DNA from: Sungkyunkwania multivorans
Lineage (GTDB): Bacteria > Bacteroidota > Bacteroidia > Flavobacteriales > Flavobacteriaceae
Assembly: GCF_042675645.1 (NCBI RefSeq)
Contig: NZ_JBHTJH010000002.1
Location: forward strand, 59,882 to 123,881
DNA length: 64,000 bases
Direction: 5' to 3'
A program made the translations under genes and the position numbers. Shown here in pieces: positions 44,660 through 53,430 of this stretch. Position 1 is the first letter of the stretch, and each line of letters starts with the position of its first letter. The notes beneath the pieces were generated by a model that worked only from the letters and a program-made list of their open reading frames with translations, was not told where the DNA came from and searched no databases.

Positions 44660-45808
44660 TCAACTAAACGCAAACTCCTTCAATACGTTCACAGTATAAT
44701 CGATATCTTCCTTTGTATTGAATTTACTAAAGGAAAAACGTACACTGGGTTTTTTTAACTCCTCTTCAGACAGAATTTCCGTTAAGACATGTGAACCCTG
44801 CTCACTACCGGATTGACAAGCGCTGCCTTTAGAACAAGCGATACCCTTTAACTCCAAATGAAACAGCAACATCATCGATTTTTCCTGTGATAGAGGCAGA
44901 CGCGCATTGACCAAGGTGTATGTACTGTTATCACAATCGGCACAAGTTCCGTTGAAGACGGTCCCTGGTAAGGCTTCTTGGAGCTGCTGCATAAAATATT
45001 GCTTGATCTCCATAACATAGGAAGCATCTTCTTTCAAGTGCTCATAGGCGATCTTGAAGGCCTCTTCGAGCCCTACAATATTGTGCACGCTCTCTGTACC
45101 GGCCCTAAATCCTCGCTCTTGCGAACCACCAAAGATCAAAGGCTTTAGGCCTGAATCTTTTCGGATATACGCAAAGCCGACTCCCTTTGGCCCATGAAAT
45201 TTGTGAGCAGCCGCAGTTAAAAAATGCACTTTGGTCCTTTGCAGGTCTAAAGGAAAATGCCCAATGGATTGCACCGTGTCCGAATGGAAGAAGGCATTAT
45301 ATTTTTCGCATAATTCGGCCACTCGATCGATATCGAGGATATTCCCTATTTCATTGTTGACATGCATTAAACTGACCAGTTTTTTTGTATCATCTGCCAT
45401 CAACAACTGTTCGAGATGCTCGTAATTGGGATTGCCATCCTCTTGAAGTGAAACAAATTTAAGATCGATACCATACTCTTCAGCCAATTCTTTAGCGGTA
45501 TGCAGCACGGCATGATGTTCGATCTTGGAAGTGATGATCGTCTTCACCTTAAGGTCGCGGACAGCACAACGCATGCCCATGTTGTCGGCCTCAGTACCGC
45601 CCGAGGTAAAGATGATCTCTTGCGGCAGGGCATTGAGTTGCTTTGCAATGGTCTTTCTCGCAGTCTCTATCAATGTTTTGGCCGAACGACCAAAACTATG
45701 TGTTGAGGATGGGTTACCGTAGGTGTCCAGCAATACTTGGTGCATCCTGTTTGCGACTTCAGGCAGCAACTGCGTGGTAGCAGCACTATCTAGATAAACT
45801 CTTTTCAA
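44660..45808 (-). CDS. Cysteine desulfurase (IscS/NifS family)
   Basis: The 382-residue PLP enzyme removes sulfur from cysteine for Fe-S clusters, tRNA thiolation or other uses. Marks are YLDSAATTQLLPEV at the start, SGGTEADNMGM, the PLP Lys in AAHKFHGPKGVGF, and the catalytic Cys in GSACQSGSEQGSHVL. The long active-site loop with a Cys fits the class I IscS/NifS type. No iscU or suf genes are adjacent, so the sulfur acceptor is unknown. Confidence 0.95.
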   Translation of the reverse strand: MKRVYLDSAATTQLLPEVANRMHQVLLDTYGNPSSTHSFGRSAKTLIETARKTIAKQLNALPQEIIFTSGGTEADNMGMRCAVRDLKVKTIITSKIEHHAVLHTAKELAEEYGIDLKFVSLQEDGNPNYEHLEQLLMADDTKKLVSLMHVNNEIGNILDIDRVAELCEKYNAFFHSDTVQSIGHFPLDLQRTKVHFLTAAAHKFHGPKGVGFAYIRKDSGLKPLIFGGSQERGFRAGTESVHNIVGLEEAFKIAYEHLKEDASYVMEIKQYFMQQLQEALPGTVFNGTCADCDNSTYTLVNARLPLSQEKSMMLLFHLELKGIACSKGSACQSGSEQGSHVLTEILSEEELKKPSVRFSFSKFNTKEDIDYTVNVLKEFAFS

Positions 45809-45926
45809 ACCGAAGTGTTTTCAAATTGAAGAATATAACAATTGGCAGGGCCATCGCTAAGTTATCGTCAAAAATACTTCAAATAAAATTATCTACCATA
45901 GACTTCGTTATAATTGTATGTTGCCT

Positions 45927-45934
45927 TACTTTTG
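45927..45934 (+). promoter_or_regulatory. -7 box TACTTTTG
   Basis: TACTTTTG matches TAnnTTTG and ends 21 bp before the start of the calcium-repeat lipoprotein. Confidence 0.55.
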
Positions 45935-45955
45935 TTGAAAATGGAAGTCTTACAT

Positions 45956-46849
45956 ATGAAAAAATACCTGCTTTTATTGGGCCTTTTAGCTTTCTTTAGT
46001 TGCGATGATGGGAACTTCATTGTCGATGAGCTTAATTTTGATGAAAGCTCTGTAGCCAGATGCACAGAAGGCGACCTTGTCTATTATATGTTCAACCAGG
46101 AAAGGACAGAAGCCATATTCATAACACTCGCTTCTAGCATCAATGATACGATTCCCGATCAGACCGTTAGCCTAAGCCAAAGTACGTCCCCGCTTGAATA
46201 TTTTGCCTTTGCAAGTAATGGGTCTACTTTTTTCTGTAGAACAGTTCCAGACCCGGATGTCTCGGTCATACAACAATGGACAGGTGCTTACAGCGGAGGT
46301 ACCTTTAGAAACGTTTTGACCTTTGACGATGGCGACGGCATTATTTCGGAGGAAGAGGACCTTAATAGCGATGGAGATGAAGACAATGATGATACTGATA
46401 TGGATGGTCTCCCTAACTATCTCGACTTTGATGATGACGGCGACAATGTCCCTACCGCTATGGAATTTGACAAGGACAATGATGGGGAGGCAGATGATAC
46501 CGACAATGATGGTACGCCAGACTATCTGGACGCGGATGACGATGGTGATAATGTACCAACGCGCAATGAGACCACTGCAGGAACGCGCCCAAACAATTAT
46601 GATGCCGATGACAACGGAACCCCGGATTATCTTGAGCTAAGTCAAGTGACCAACACTGGGGTTGACATCCCAGCAAATGACCTAATTCACAATTACAACA
46701 GGCTACTTAATAATACGCTTACTTTTGAGAATCTTTCATTGACCAATGAGAACGGCAACACCATCAATGTCATAGATGATTCCGGCACCTCATTTAGCTT
46801 TGGAACCTTGACCATTGTCGACCCAGAACTGAATGTGTTGAACAATTAA
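45956..46849 (+). CDS. Lipoprotein with calcium-binding Asp-rich repeats
   Basis: ATG 45956 gives MKKYLLLLGLLAFFSC, a standard lipoprotein signal; the earlier start at 45914 would bury it. The mature protein (about 280 residues) has an Asp/Asn-rich section at residues 130-225 with DGDGIISEEEDLNSDGDED, DTDMDGLPNYLDFDDDGD and DADDNGTPDYLE. These are thrombospondin type-3-like calcium loops. It should be attached to the outer membrane, but its ligand is unknown. It converges with the Smr gene and their stops overlap by 4 bases. Confidence 0.85.
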   Translation: MKKYLLLLGLLAFFSCDDGNFIVDELNFDESSVARCTEGDLVYYMFNQERTEAIFITLASSINDTIPDQTVSLSQSTSPLEYFAFASNGSTFFCRTVPDPDVSVIQQWTGAYSGGTFRNVLTFDDGDGIISEEEDLNSDGDEDNDDTDMDGLPNYLDFDDDGDNVPTAMEFDKDNDGEADDTDNDGTPDYLDADDDGDNVPTRNETTAGTRPNNYDADDNGTPDYLELSQVTNTGVDIPANDLIHNYNRLLNNTLTFENLSLTNENGNTINVIDDSGTSFSFGTLTIVDPELNVLNN

Positions 46850-47394
46850 TCGGTTGTGTTTTGTAAAATATAGACCTCGGTGGCGCCAAGTCCATATTTT
46901 TTATAGTCGGCATCGTAGAATTTAACATTATCGTAGCGCCTAAATAGGTATTCCAGCTCCAATTTTAAGATCCCTTCACCCACCCCATGTATGAAGACCA
47001 CTTTTTGTATGCGCTTGCGAATGGCAAATTCTAGCTGTCGCTTCGCGGTATCCAATTGTAGGGTTAGCATATCGTGATTGGTCATACCTTTCGTCGATGG
47101 GGTTAGCTTATGGATATGCAGATCGACCTCCATAGCTGGTGCATTGCGTTCTTTGGGTTTTTTCCTATATGACCTCTTTTTAGTGGTCTCTTTTTCTCTC
47201 AGTATGGACTTAAGATCCACCGCCGATACCTGAAGGGCTTCCTCCGGAAGCTTTATCAATTCCTTCGCATCAAATTTTATTACAAAGCCATCGTCATTCT
47301 CCACAGTGATCTCTTCCGCATCGATCGCGATAACGGTGGCCTCCCATAATTCGTCTAAAAGCGCTACCCTATCTCCTATTTTCAATTGCATCAT
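46846..47394 (-). CDS. Smr-domain protein
   Basis: The 182-residue protein has an N-terminal KOW/Tudor-like barrel (KIGDRVALLDELWEATVIAID), a basic linker and a C-terminal Smr domain (MEVDLHIHKL and VVFIHGVGEGILKLEL). The DLHxH and HGxGxG motifs are those of MutS2-type Smr nucleases that cut or rescue nucleic acids, for example at collided ribosomes. It overlaps the downstream-facing membrane protein gene at 47369-47626 by 26 bases. Confidence 0.9.
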   Translation of the reverse strand: MMQLKIGDRVALLDELWEATVIAIDAEEITVENDDGFVIKFDAKELIKLPEEALQVSAVDLKSILREKETTKKRSYRKKPKERNAPAMEVDLHIHKLTPSTKGMTNHDMLTLQLDTAKRQLEFAIRKRIQKVVFIHGVGEGILKLELEYLFRRYDNVKFYDADYKKYGLGATEVYILQNTTD

Positions 47395-47626
47395 CCTGCT
47401 GGTTTTGATCCTCTTCTAGCTCTTCGGTAACGACAAAGGAATCCTTTTTTACTGGTTTCTCTTTGATGGTCTTTGACAAATTGAACAAGCCTGTCATAAG
47501 GATTAGAAAACCAGCCATTCCAATGAACTTTTTATATTCATAAGATGTTGCTATATATACAATTACGAGCGCTGCACCGATCAAGATCAGCAGATAAAAT
47601 ACCTTTTCTCTAGTATTCCGTACCAT
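47369..47626 (-). CDS. Two-helix membrane protein
   Basis: The 85-residue protein has two membrane helices (residues 10-25 and 33-48) and a charged, Gln-rich C-terminus (EELEEDQNQQDDAIENRR). Its stop overlaps the start of the Smr gene by 26 bases, which implies coupled translation. No family is recognised. Confidence 0.75.
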   Translation of the reverse strand: MVRNTREKVFYLLILIGAALVIVYIATSYEYKKFIGMAGFLILMTGLFNLSKTIKEKPVKKDSFVVTEELEEDQNQQDDAIENRR

Positions 47627-47704
47627 TTACCGATAATTTAATTTCATGGGCATAATAATTTCTATTTTTCGGCCGTTAAAGGATTTCGCCACAAATCACG
47701 AATC

Positions 47705-49525
47705 ATGAAGTTAAAACTACTTATTTTAATCGCCACGGTTATTCCTACCGTTACATTTTCACAAATATACGTCAGTGCCAACGATTACATCTATGTAAAT
47801 GATGAAGTTGTTTATAATGGTAGTTATTTAAATTTACAAAATAATGCCGAATTCTTTCTTAGAGATGAAGGTCAACTCATCCAGGGCACTGCCGGTGTGA
47901 GCGCAAATGAAGGAGCAGGAGTGCTGTCTGTCTATCAGGAAGGAACGAGCGGGGCATACGAATATAATTATTGGAGTTCGCCCGTAGGAAATCCTTCGGC
48001 AGCAGCAGGAAATGAAAATTTCGGGATCGGGCTATTAAATGATGCCGACAGAAACGTTGCCGATGCCGATGCGGACACTGGTTTTACACCGGCCGTTATA
48101 ACAGGTTCATTTGAAGGACAGGCAGATCCATTGGCGATATCTTCGAGATGGATATATACCTACGAGGCAGGAACGACCTACAGTGATTGGAATTTCATCG
48201 GCGGCGCTTCCAATGTGCCAGCTGGTCTTGGATTTACCATGAAGGGAACACAAGGTACAAGCCCGAACAATGTAGGGAGCAATCAGCGTTACGACTTTAG
48301 AGGAAAGCCAAACGACGGAACTATCACAGTAAATGTGGGAACTGGCGCCTCTACGCTGACAGGGAATCCATATCCATCCGCATTAGATGTTGCTGCTTTT
48401 ATTTTGGACCCGCTCAATTCGAACACAAATGGTACGGTCTATTATTGGGATCAAGCAGTAAGAAGTTCTCATTATCTTAATGAATATGAAGGAGGTTATG
48501 GCACTTGGGTGCCAGGATCGACAAGCCTTATGCCAATCGACCTCGGAACGTTTGCACGTGCGGTCTACGCTACTTATGATTTTGACGGGAACGCCGTTGG
48601 CAATACGGGGAACTTTGGCAGCTCTGCCTATGAAAGAAGATTCGCCCCCATTGGACAAGGGTTTATGATAGAAGGCACAGCAAATGCTACAGTAACACTT
48701 AATAATTCGCATCGCGTCTATTACAAAGAGTCCAGTCCATTTTCTGTGTTTCATCGAGGTATTTCTGATGAGGATACCGATATGGAAGAACACTTGCTTA
48801 TGACAAAGGATGGTACCTTTGACCTTAACGAAATAGAGATATTGGAAGTACCAACCATTTACGTACTCATCAACATCAATAACACCTACACCAGAGAATT
48901 GGCCCTTGCATACAGAAACGGTACAAGTATTGATCATGACTTTGGGGCCGATGGAAAACTGATGGACGCACTAGCGATAGATGCTTACTTTGCCATTGCC
49001 GAAAATAAATATACAATTCAATCAACTGCATTTGATCTTGAGGAAAAAGTTCCCTTGGGAATCGATGCCAGCACCAACGCTACTATCGATATAAAGGTAG
49101 GAGATGTAAAGCACTTGCCAGAAGACCAAGGGATCTACTTGTATGATGCTTTAGAGGATAGTTACACCGATATTAGAGAAGGAATTTTTTCAATAGCACT
49201 TCCCAGCGGTACGCTTAACGATCGCTTTAGCATAACGCTAACAGCAAACGATAGGGTCTTAAGTACAGAGGACGTTAAATTTGATGAACAAATAAGCGTT
49301 ATCCATGACAATGTTGAAAAGAAATTGGTCATTAAGAGCAATGGAGAGATCGATATCAAATCTATAGCACTATTCAATAGTTTAGGGCAACGAGTTCTTA
49401 AAAACAAAGGTGGTGGCGAGGATATCCTAGAAATTTCTACCAAAAATCTTCAAGCAGGCATGTATATTGCTTATGTTTCTTCGAAAGAAAATGTTACATT
49501 AGCCAAAAAAATACTTATAAAGTAA
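47705..49525 (+). CDS. T9SS type A sorting-domain surface protein
   Basis: The 606-residue protein has a signal peptide (ending VTFSQ) and a C-terminal type IX secretion signal domain (residues about 530-606). This contains IKSIALFNSLGQRVLKN, LQAGMYIAYVSSKENVTLAKKILIK-type strands (shown in two pieces: LQAGMYIAYVSS and LAKKILIK). The passenger has PVGNPSAAAGNENFG and TLTGNPYPSALDV, typical of flavobacterial surface proteins. It should be secreted by the T9SS and anchored outside the cell. Its ligand is unknown. Confidence 0.92.
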   Translation: MKLKLLILIATVIPTVTFSQIYVSANDYIYVNDEVVYNGSYLNLQNNAEFFLRDEGQLIQGTAGVSANEGAGVLSVYQEGTSGAYEYNYWSSPVGNPSAAAGNENFGIGLLNDADRNVADADADTGFTPAVITGSFEGQADPLAISSRWIYTYEAGTTYSDWNFIGGASNVPAGLGFTMKGTQGTSPNNVGSNQRYDFRGKPNDGTITVNVGTGASTLTGNPYPSALDVAAFILDPLNSNTNGTVYYWDQAVRSSHYLNEYEGGYGTWVPGSTSLMPIDLGTFARAVYATYDFDGNAVGNTGNFGSSAYERRFAPIGQGFMIEGTANATVTLNNSHRVYYKESSPFSVFHRGISDEDTDMEEHLLMTKDGTFDLNEIEILEVPTIYVLININNTYTRELALAYRNGTSIDHDFGADGKLMDALAIDAYFAIAENKYTIQSTAFDLEEKVPLGIDASTNATIDIKVGDVKHLPEDQGIYLYDALEDSYTDIREGIFSIALPSGTLNDRFSITLTANDRVLSTEDVKFDEQISVIHDNVEKKLVIKSNGEIDIKSIALFNSLGQRVLKNKGGGEDILEISTKNLQAGMYIAYVSSKENVTLAKKILIK

Positions 49526-49534
49526 TCTAACCTT

Positions 49535-49837
49535 TTGGCCGTATTTTTAAAGATCGAAGACTATATGCTGCCCTGCCTTAACAAAAAAATGTTTGGGGTA
49601 GACTGCATGGGCTGCGGAATTCAACGCGCATTTGCGTTGCTTTTCCAAGGCGAATTCATCGCTGCTTTTAAAATGTACCCTGCCATTTATACGCTGATCA
49701 TCTTCGCCTTGTTCATATTTTTCAATTCTTTTATGAAGATCAGGCATGCGAATAAAATAATCGTTAGTCTCGTAATTATCAATGTCATACTCATTGCGGG
49801 CAATTTCATACTTAAATTAACAACTAATCAATTATAA
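49535..49837 (+). CDS. DUF2752 membrane protein
   Basis: The protein has about 100 residues from TTG 49535 (ATG 49565 is a shorter option, but conserved EDYMLPC lies before it). Marks are LPCLNKKMFGVDCMGCGIQRAF, the DUF2752 Cys-Gly-Cys motif, and two membrane helices. These short proteins often accompany CCC-motif proteins in Flavobacteriia, as here (next gene after 4 bp). Function unknown. Confidence 0.85.
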   Translation: MAVFLKIEDYMLPCLNKKMFGVDCMGCGIQRAFALLFQGEFIAAFKMYPAIYTLIIFALFIFFNSFMKIRHANKIIVSLVIINVILIAGNFILKLTTNQL

Positions 49838-49841
49838 TACC

Positions 49842-50162
49842 ATGGAAAAACAAAAACTGAATCCGACTTTGGTTTACGTCTTAGCAATTTTGGGACTCCC
49901 ACTTTGCTGCTGTCTTGGAGTAGGTGTAATCCCTTCTGCCATCGCTTTCTTTATTGCCAAAGGCAAATTGAAACAAGCTAATGAAAATCCAGATCAATTT
50001 GAAGGTGTAAAGGCGATGAATACAGCAAAGACGATCGCATTGGTGATCTTGATCATCAACATATTGTATATCGGATGGTCTATTTATAGAATCTCTACCG
50101 TTGGTTGGGACGAAATTATGGAGCAACAGCGACAGATCATGGAGCAGTATGGCGTGGAGTAA
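49842..50162 (+). CDS. CCC-motif membrane protein
   Basis: The 106-residue protein has helix 1 with LAILGLPLCCCLGVGVIPS, the triple-cysteine motif that names the family, then a soluble amphipathic loop (KGKLKQANENPDQFEGVKAM) and a second helix. It starts 4 bp after the DUF2752 gene. No function is known; the cysteines could bind metal or be lipidated. Confidence 0.88.
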   Translation: MEKQKLNPTLVYVLAILGLPLCCCLGVGVIPSAIAFFIAKGKLKQANENPDQFEGVKAMNTAKTIALVILIINILYIGWSIYRISTVGWDEIMEQQRQIMEQYGVE

Positions 50163-50187
50163 ATGACCCGCACTATCACGATAATTA

Positions 50188-50216
50188 AAAAGCCGCTCAT
50201 AAAGCGGCTTTTTTAA
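50188..50216 (+). terminator. Intrinsic terminator
   Basis: AAAAAGCCGCT (50188-50198) pairs with AGCGGCTTTTT (50204-50214), with more T's following. It ends the DUF2752/CCC unit. Confidence 0.9.
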
Positions 50217-50317
50217 TATATGTTCATTCAGGTCTTTTCGATTTTGATTCCCTGAACTATACCTATAAGAAAAAATTCCTCACGAAAAGACATCATGCTT
50301 GGATTTAAACAATAGAG

Positions 50318-51115
50318 CTATTGAGAAAGCTCCGGGCCCTTGTAGGAAACCTCCAACTTGTTGATCTTACTTTTCAATTCTTCCATAGAAGCCCTTAGTT
50401 CTTCTAAAAGCGAACTATCCGACGGCTCGTCAATTCCAAAAGTAAGTTTGCTATTCACCATCCAAAGTTCTTGAATATCTTCAACCTTTATGGGATAGGG
50501 CGCATATTCCTTATTCAATGATATCAAGGTCGCTAGCGCAGGATTCAGTTGATTCTTTTGCAGTTTTTTCACCAGCACGGAATCCTTTAGCACTACGATA
50601 TAGATCTTACCATCACTCGCTTCTGAAAAATTGGCCACAGCCTTTCCAAGTACCCACTCCCTAGGCCTTATGTTTGGAAGCATGCTATCACCTTCCACCT
50701 GAAAACCTCGATACGTTGCATTTCTATATTCGGGTAAAGGAATATTGAACGCTGGTAAGGTATCATACCAAGACACATCGTGTATGTTTTGTGGATACCC
50801 CGCCGCAGCTCTCTGATTGACCAACAATATGGAGTCATTATCGTTGGTGTCCAAACAGATCACCTTGGGACTTACATCTACCGATGACACGGTCAATTCT
50901 TTGATATGACTTTTACCGTACAACCACAAAGGATTCAAGTTATAGCGATCCAATAGCGCTGCCACGATCCATCCAGAAATTTTGGTCTTCCCGCGTTCGA
51001 TATCAACCGTACTCGAGCCAATATTTAGTAGTTCGGCAAAGGACTGCTGCGTATAACCTCGCTCTTCCCGTATTTGTTTAAAGCGCCTGGCTTCGATTGG
51101 TATCCCTGATTTCAT
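50318..51115 (-). CDS. XRE-S24 LexA/CI-like repressor
   Basis: From ATG 51115 the protein has 265 residues. Residues 13-65 are an XRE helix-turn-helix (FKQIREERGYTQQSFAELL). The C-terminal half is an S24 self-cleaving domain with AAAG at 103-106 (candidate cut between Ala105 and Gly106), GDSM (Ser144) and VLVKKL (Lys183). All three pieces needed for RecA-stimulated autocleavage are therefore present at LexA-like spacing. A coiled C-terminal tail (residues 235-260) is extra. It is divergent from the radical-SAM repair gene, with a perfect inverted repeat between them. I infer that it is the DNA-damage repressor of this cassette. Confidence 0.88.
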   Translation of the reverse strand: MKSGIPIEARRFKQIREERGYTQQSFAELLNIGSSTVDIERGKTKISGWIVAALLDRYNLNPLWLYGKSHIKELTVSSVDVSPKVICLDTNDNDSILLVNQRAAAGYPQNIHDVSWYDTLPAFNIPLPEYRNATYRGFQVEGDSMLPNIRPREWVLGKAVANFSEASDGKIYIVVLKDSVLVKKLQKNQLNPALATLISLNKEYAPYPIKVEDIQELWMVNSKLTFGIDEPSDSSLLEELRASMEELKSKINKLEVSYKGPELSQ

Positions 51116-51146
51116 CCTTAACATTTTAAAATATGCAATAAATATA

Positions 51147-51176
51147 GGAAATATTCCATAATATTGGAATATTTCC
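51147..51176. promoter_or_regulatory. Operator-like perfect inverted repeat (12-6-12)
   Basis: GGAAATATTCCA (51147-51158) and TGGAATATTTCC (51165-51176) are exact complements separated by TAATAT. Each arm also contains a near-palindromic GGAATATTCC-like unit, so two dimers could bind. It is the only strong palindrome in the 87-bp divergent gap between the S24 repressor and the radical-SAM gene. Confidence 0.75.
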
Positions 51177-51202
51177 ATAAATTTAACCAAAAATTGCGCT
51201 CT

Positions 51203-52492
51203 ATGAACTTTGATCGAATCAAGGAGAAATTGTCTATCCTTGCTGATGCCGCCAAATACGATGTATCCTGTTCCTCAAGCGGAAGTAAGAGGCTTAATAA
51301 GGATAAAGGCCTCGGGGACAGTTCAGGAATGGGGATATGTCATTCCTATACAGAGGATGGTCGATGTGTTTCGCTGTTAAAGATCCTACTGACCAATCAT
51401 TGCATTTTTGATTGTGCCTACTGCGTAACCCGAAAAAGTAATGATATCAGAAGAGCGGCTTTCAAAGTACAGGAAGTCGTGGATCTTACCATCGCATTTT
51501 ATCGCAGAAATTATATCGAAGGACTGTTTCTAAGCAGCGGTATCTTCAAAAGTGCCGATACCACCATGGAACGATTGGTTGCTGTAGCGCGCAAATTACG
51601 AGAAGAAGAAAATTTCAACGGGTATATCCATCTAAAATCCATTCCCGGCGCTAGTGATGAATTGATGCAAGAAGCAGGGAAATATGCAGATCGACTCTCG
51701 GTGAATATTGAAATTCCCTCAGAAAAAGGGTTGAAGCTTTTAGCTCCTGATAAAAAAAGAGAAGATTTCATCAAACCGATGAAGACAGTCCAAAACGGCA
51801 TCATTAAATATAAGAACGAAAAGAAACTTTTCAAGAGCACCCCGAGCTTCGCTCCTGCCGGACAAAGTACTCAAATGATCATTGGGGCGTCTGGGGAAAC
51901 GGATGCCGAGATCATGTACACTTCGTCCTATTTCTATAAGAAGTTCGGGATGAAACGGGTATACTATTCCGGATATATTCCGATCAGCTTTGATTCCAGA
52001 CTTCCGTCGATAGGGACAGAAGTTCCCATGCTTCGCGAAAACCGATTGTATCAAACCGATTGGTTATTGCGTTTTTATGGTTTTGATATTCGGGAATTGC
52101 TGAATAAGGAACATCCCAACTTGGACAGCGATATCGACCCTAAATTGAGTTGGGCGCTGAGAAACTTACACCTTTTTCCAATCGACATCAACCGTGCCGA
52201 CAAACAAAGTTTAGCTCGAATTCCCGGTGTTGGCATGAGATCTGTCTCAAAAATTCTCCACGCCAGGCGGTATCGTAGATTAAATTGGGAACATCTAAAG
52301 GCCATTGGTATCGCGATGAATAGAGCTAAATATTTTATTTTGTGCGATTCAAGTGATTTCGAACGCAAAGATAGAACGGCCGCCCAACTGAAGAGCCTGA
52401 TCTTGTCCAACTCCAGCAGCAAGTTCCAAAAGACTCACAATAGCGCTCAACTCAACCTTTTTTCAGCAAATCAAACCCCCATCTTAAGATGA
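51203..52492 (+). CDS. Putative DNA modification/repair radical SAM protein (TIGR03916 type)
   Basis: ATG 51203 (MNFDRIKEKL) gives 429 residues. The radical SAM cluster motif is Cys67, Cys71 and Cys74 in NHCIFDCAYC (CxxxCxxC). The following GLFLSSGIFKSADTTME is a conserved SAM-binding loop of this family. Residues about 325-365 form a helix-hairpin-helix (PIDINRADKQSLARIPGVG), which binds DNA non-specifically. Names in use for this type are 'putative DNA modification/repair radical SAM protein', linked to a partner with a UDG-like domain. Its stop overlaps the next gene by 4 bases, so they are translated together. Confidence 0.92.
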   Translation: MNFDRIKEKLSILADAAKYDVSCSSSGSKRLNKDKGLGDSSGMGICHSYTEDGRCVSLLKILLTNHCIFDCAYCVTRKSNDIRRAAFKVQEVVDLTIAFYRRNYIEGLFLSSGIFKSADTTMERLVAVARKLREEENFNGYIHLKSIPGASDELMQEAGKYADRLSVNIEIPSEKGLKLLAPDKKREDFIKPMKTVQNGIIKYKNEKKLFKSTPSFAPAGQSTQMIIGASGETDAEIMYTSSYFYKKFGMKRVYYSGYIPISFDSRLPSIGTEVPMLRENRLYQTDWLLRFYGFDIRELLNKEHPNLDSDIDPKLSWALRNLHLFPIDINRADKQSLARIPGVGMRSVSKILHARRYRRLNWEHLKAIGIAMNRAKYFILCDSSDFERKDRTAAQLKSLILSNSSSKFQKTHNSAQLNLFSANQTPILR

Positions 52493-53256
52493 CCAATCTA
52501 AATTACGATGGTACCTTCGACGGATTCCTTAGTGCTGTTTTTGATATCTATGAGCAGCGGTTGGGCGCAGTTTCCATCCAGCCTAAACTAAGGTCGACGG
52601 AGACCTTCTTCGATGAGACCATTGAAGTGATGACAGAAGAGCGGAAAGCCATTCGCGTGTGGAGGGGAATTTCAAAAAAGTGCTCTTCGCGTGGAAGGTC
52701 CAATTGCTACCGCGCTTTTTTAAGTGAACTTCCTGGCATCGAAAACAAACTGCTTCACTTTATTAGGCGATCACTTGCGGAGAAGCAACAGATTGACCAA
52801 GATTTCGCCGATCCGATCATTTTGGACATTGCCAAGACGGTAAAAATGGTGGGGCGTGAAAAACATCGAATGGATGCTTTTATTCGCTTCAGAAGAACAA
52901 AGGATGATATCTATTTTGCAACCATAGCGCCCGATTTTAATGTGTTGCCTCTAAACATTGCCCATTTCAAGAATAGATACGCGGATCAGAAATGGTTGAT
53001 CTATGATCTAAAGCGAAACTATGGCGCTTATTACGATCTAAAAACCGTAGAACAGGTAACATTGGAGGTTGCTGATAAAAATGCGCTGATCACGACAAAA
53101 CTTGATGTTTTCACCGAGGATGAGCTCGCTTTTCAAGAATTATGGAAGAATTATTTTAAAAGTACCAATATTCCTTCTCGGAAGAACAACAAACTTCATT
53201 TACAGCATGTCCCTAAAAGATATTGGCGATACCTCAGTGAAAAATCTCCTATTTAG
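52489..53256 (+). CDS. Partner DNA repair protein (TIGR03915/DUF4130 type)
   Basis: The 255-residue protein begins YDGTFDGFLSAVFDIYEQ and includes KMVGREKHRMDAFIRFRR and ATIAPDFNVLPLNIAHFKNRYADQ-type strands (given as APDFNVLPL and HFKNRYADQ). I recognise this as the TIGR03915 family, always paired with the radical SAM TIGR03916 protein and in many other bacteria fused to a uracil-DNA glycosylase-like domain. That glycosylase part is absent here. The pair is predicted to mend a specific DNA lesion, but no activity is established. Confidence 0.9.
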   Translation: MTNLNYDGTFDGFLSAVFDIYEQRLGAVSIQPKLRSTETFFDETIEVMTEERKAIRVWRGISKKCSSRGRSNCYRAFLSELPGIENKLLHFIRRSLAEKQQIDQDFADPIILDIAKTVKMVGREKHRMDAFIRFRRTKDDIYFATIAPDFNVLPLNIAHFKNRYADQKWLIYDLKRNYGAYYDLKTVEQVTLEVADKNALITTKLDVFTEDELAFQELWKNYFKSTNIPSRKNNKLHLQHVPKRYWRYLSEKSPI

Positions 53257-53260
53257 AAAT

Positions 53261-53410
53261 AAAAAAGCCACTTAAAAGTGAAATCAAACGTCATTACGAT
53301 GCCGAGACTTCGGCAGAAGTAATCTGCATTTCGACAGCTGTTAAACAGCTTGCCTCTCCGCCTGTGGCGAATCGCAATGACATTGTTTATTTTTCTGGAG
53401 CGGCTTTTTT
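53261..53410. repeat. Palindromic repeat apparently inserted inside a terminator
   Basis: AAAAAAGCCACTT-AAAAGTG (53261-53280) looks like the first part of a terminator whose last part, GGCTTTTTT, is found at 53402-53410. The bases between (53281-53400) include an element bounded by TCATTACGAT (53291-53300) and ATCGCAATGA (53371-53380), imperfect inverted ends. AAAAAAGCC and GGCTTTTTT are exact complements. The reading as an insertion is inference. Confidence 0.5.
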
Positions 53411-53430
53411 GACGTCTATACTTTCGACCT

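Noticed and set aside
46323..46676. Overlapping frames rich in Met/Thr (plus) or His/Cys/Pro (minus) inside the calcium-repeat gene
   Set aside because: They are shadows of the Asp-rich repeat; base composition alone keeps them open.
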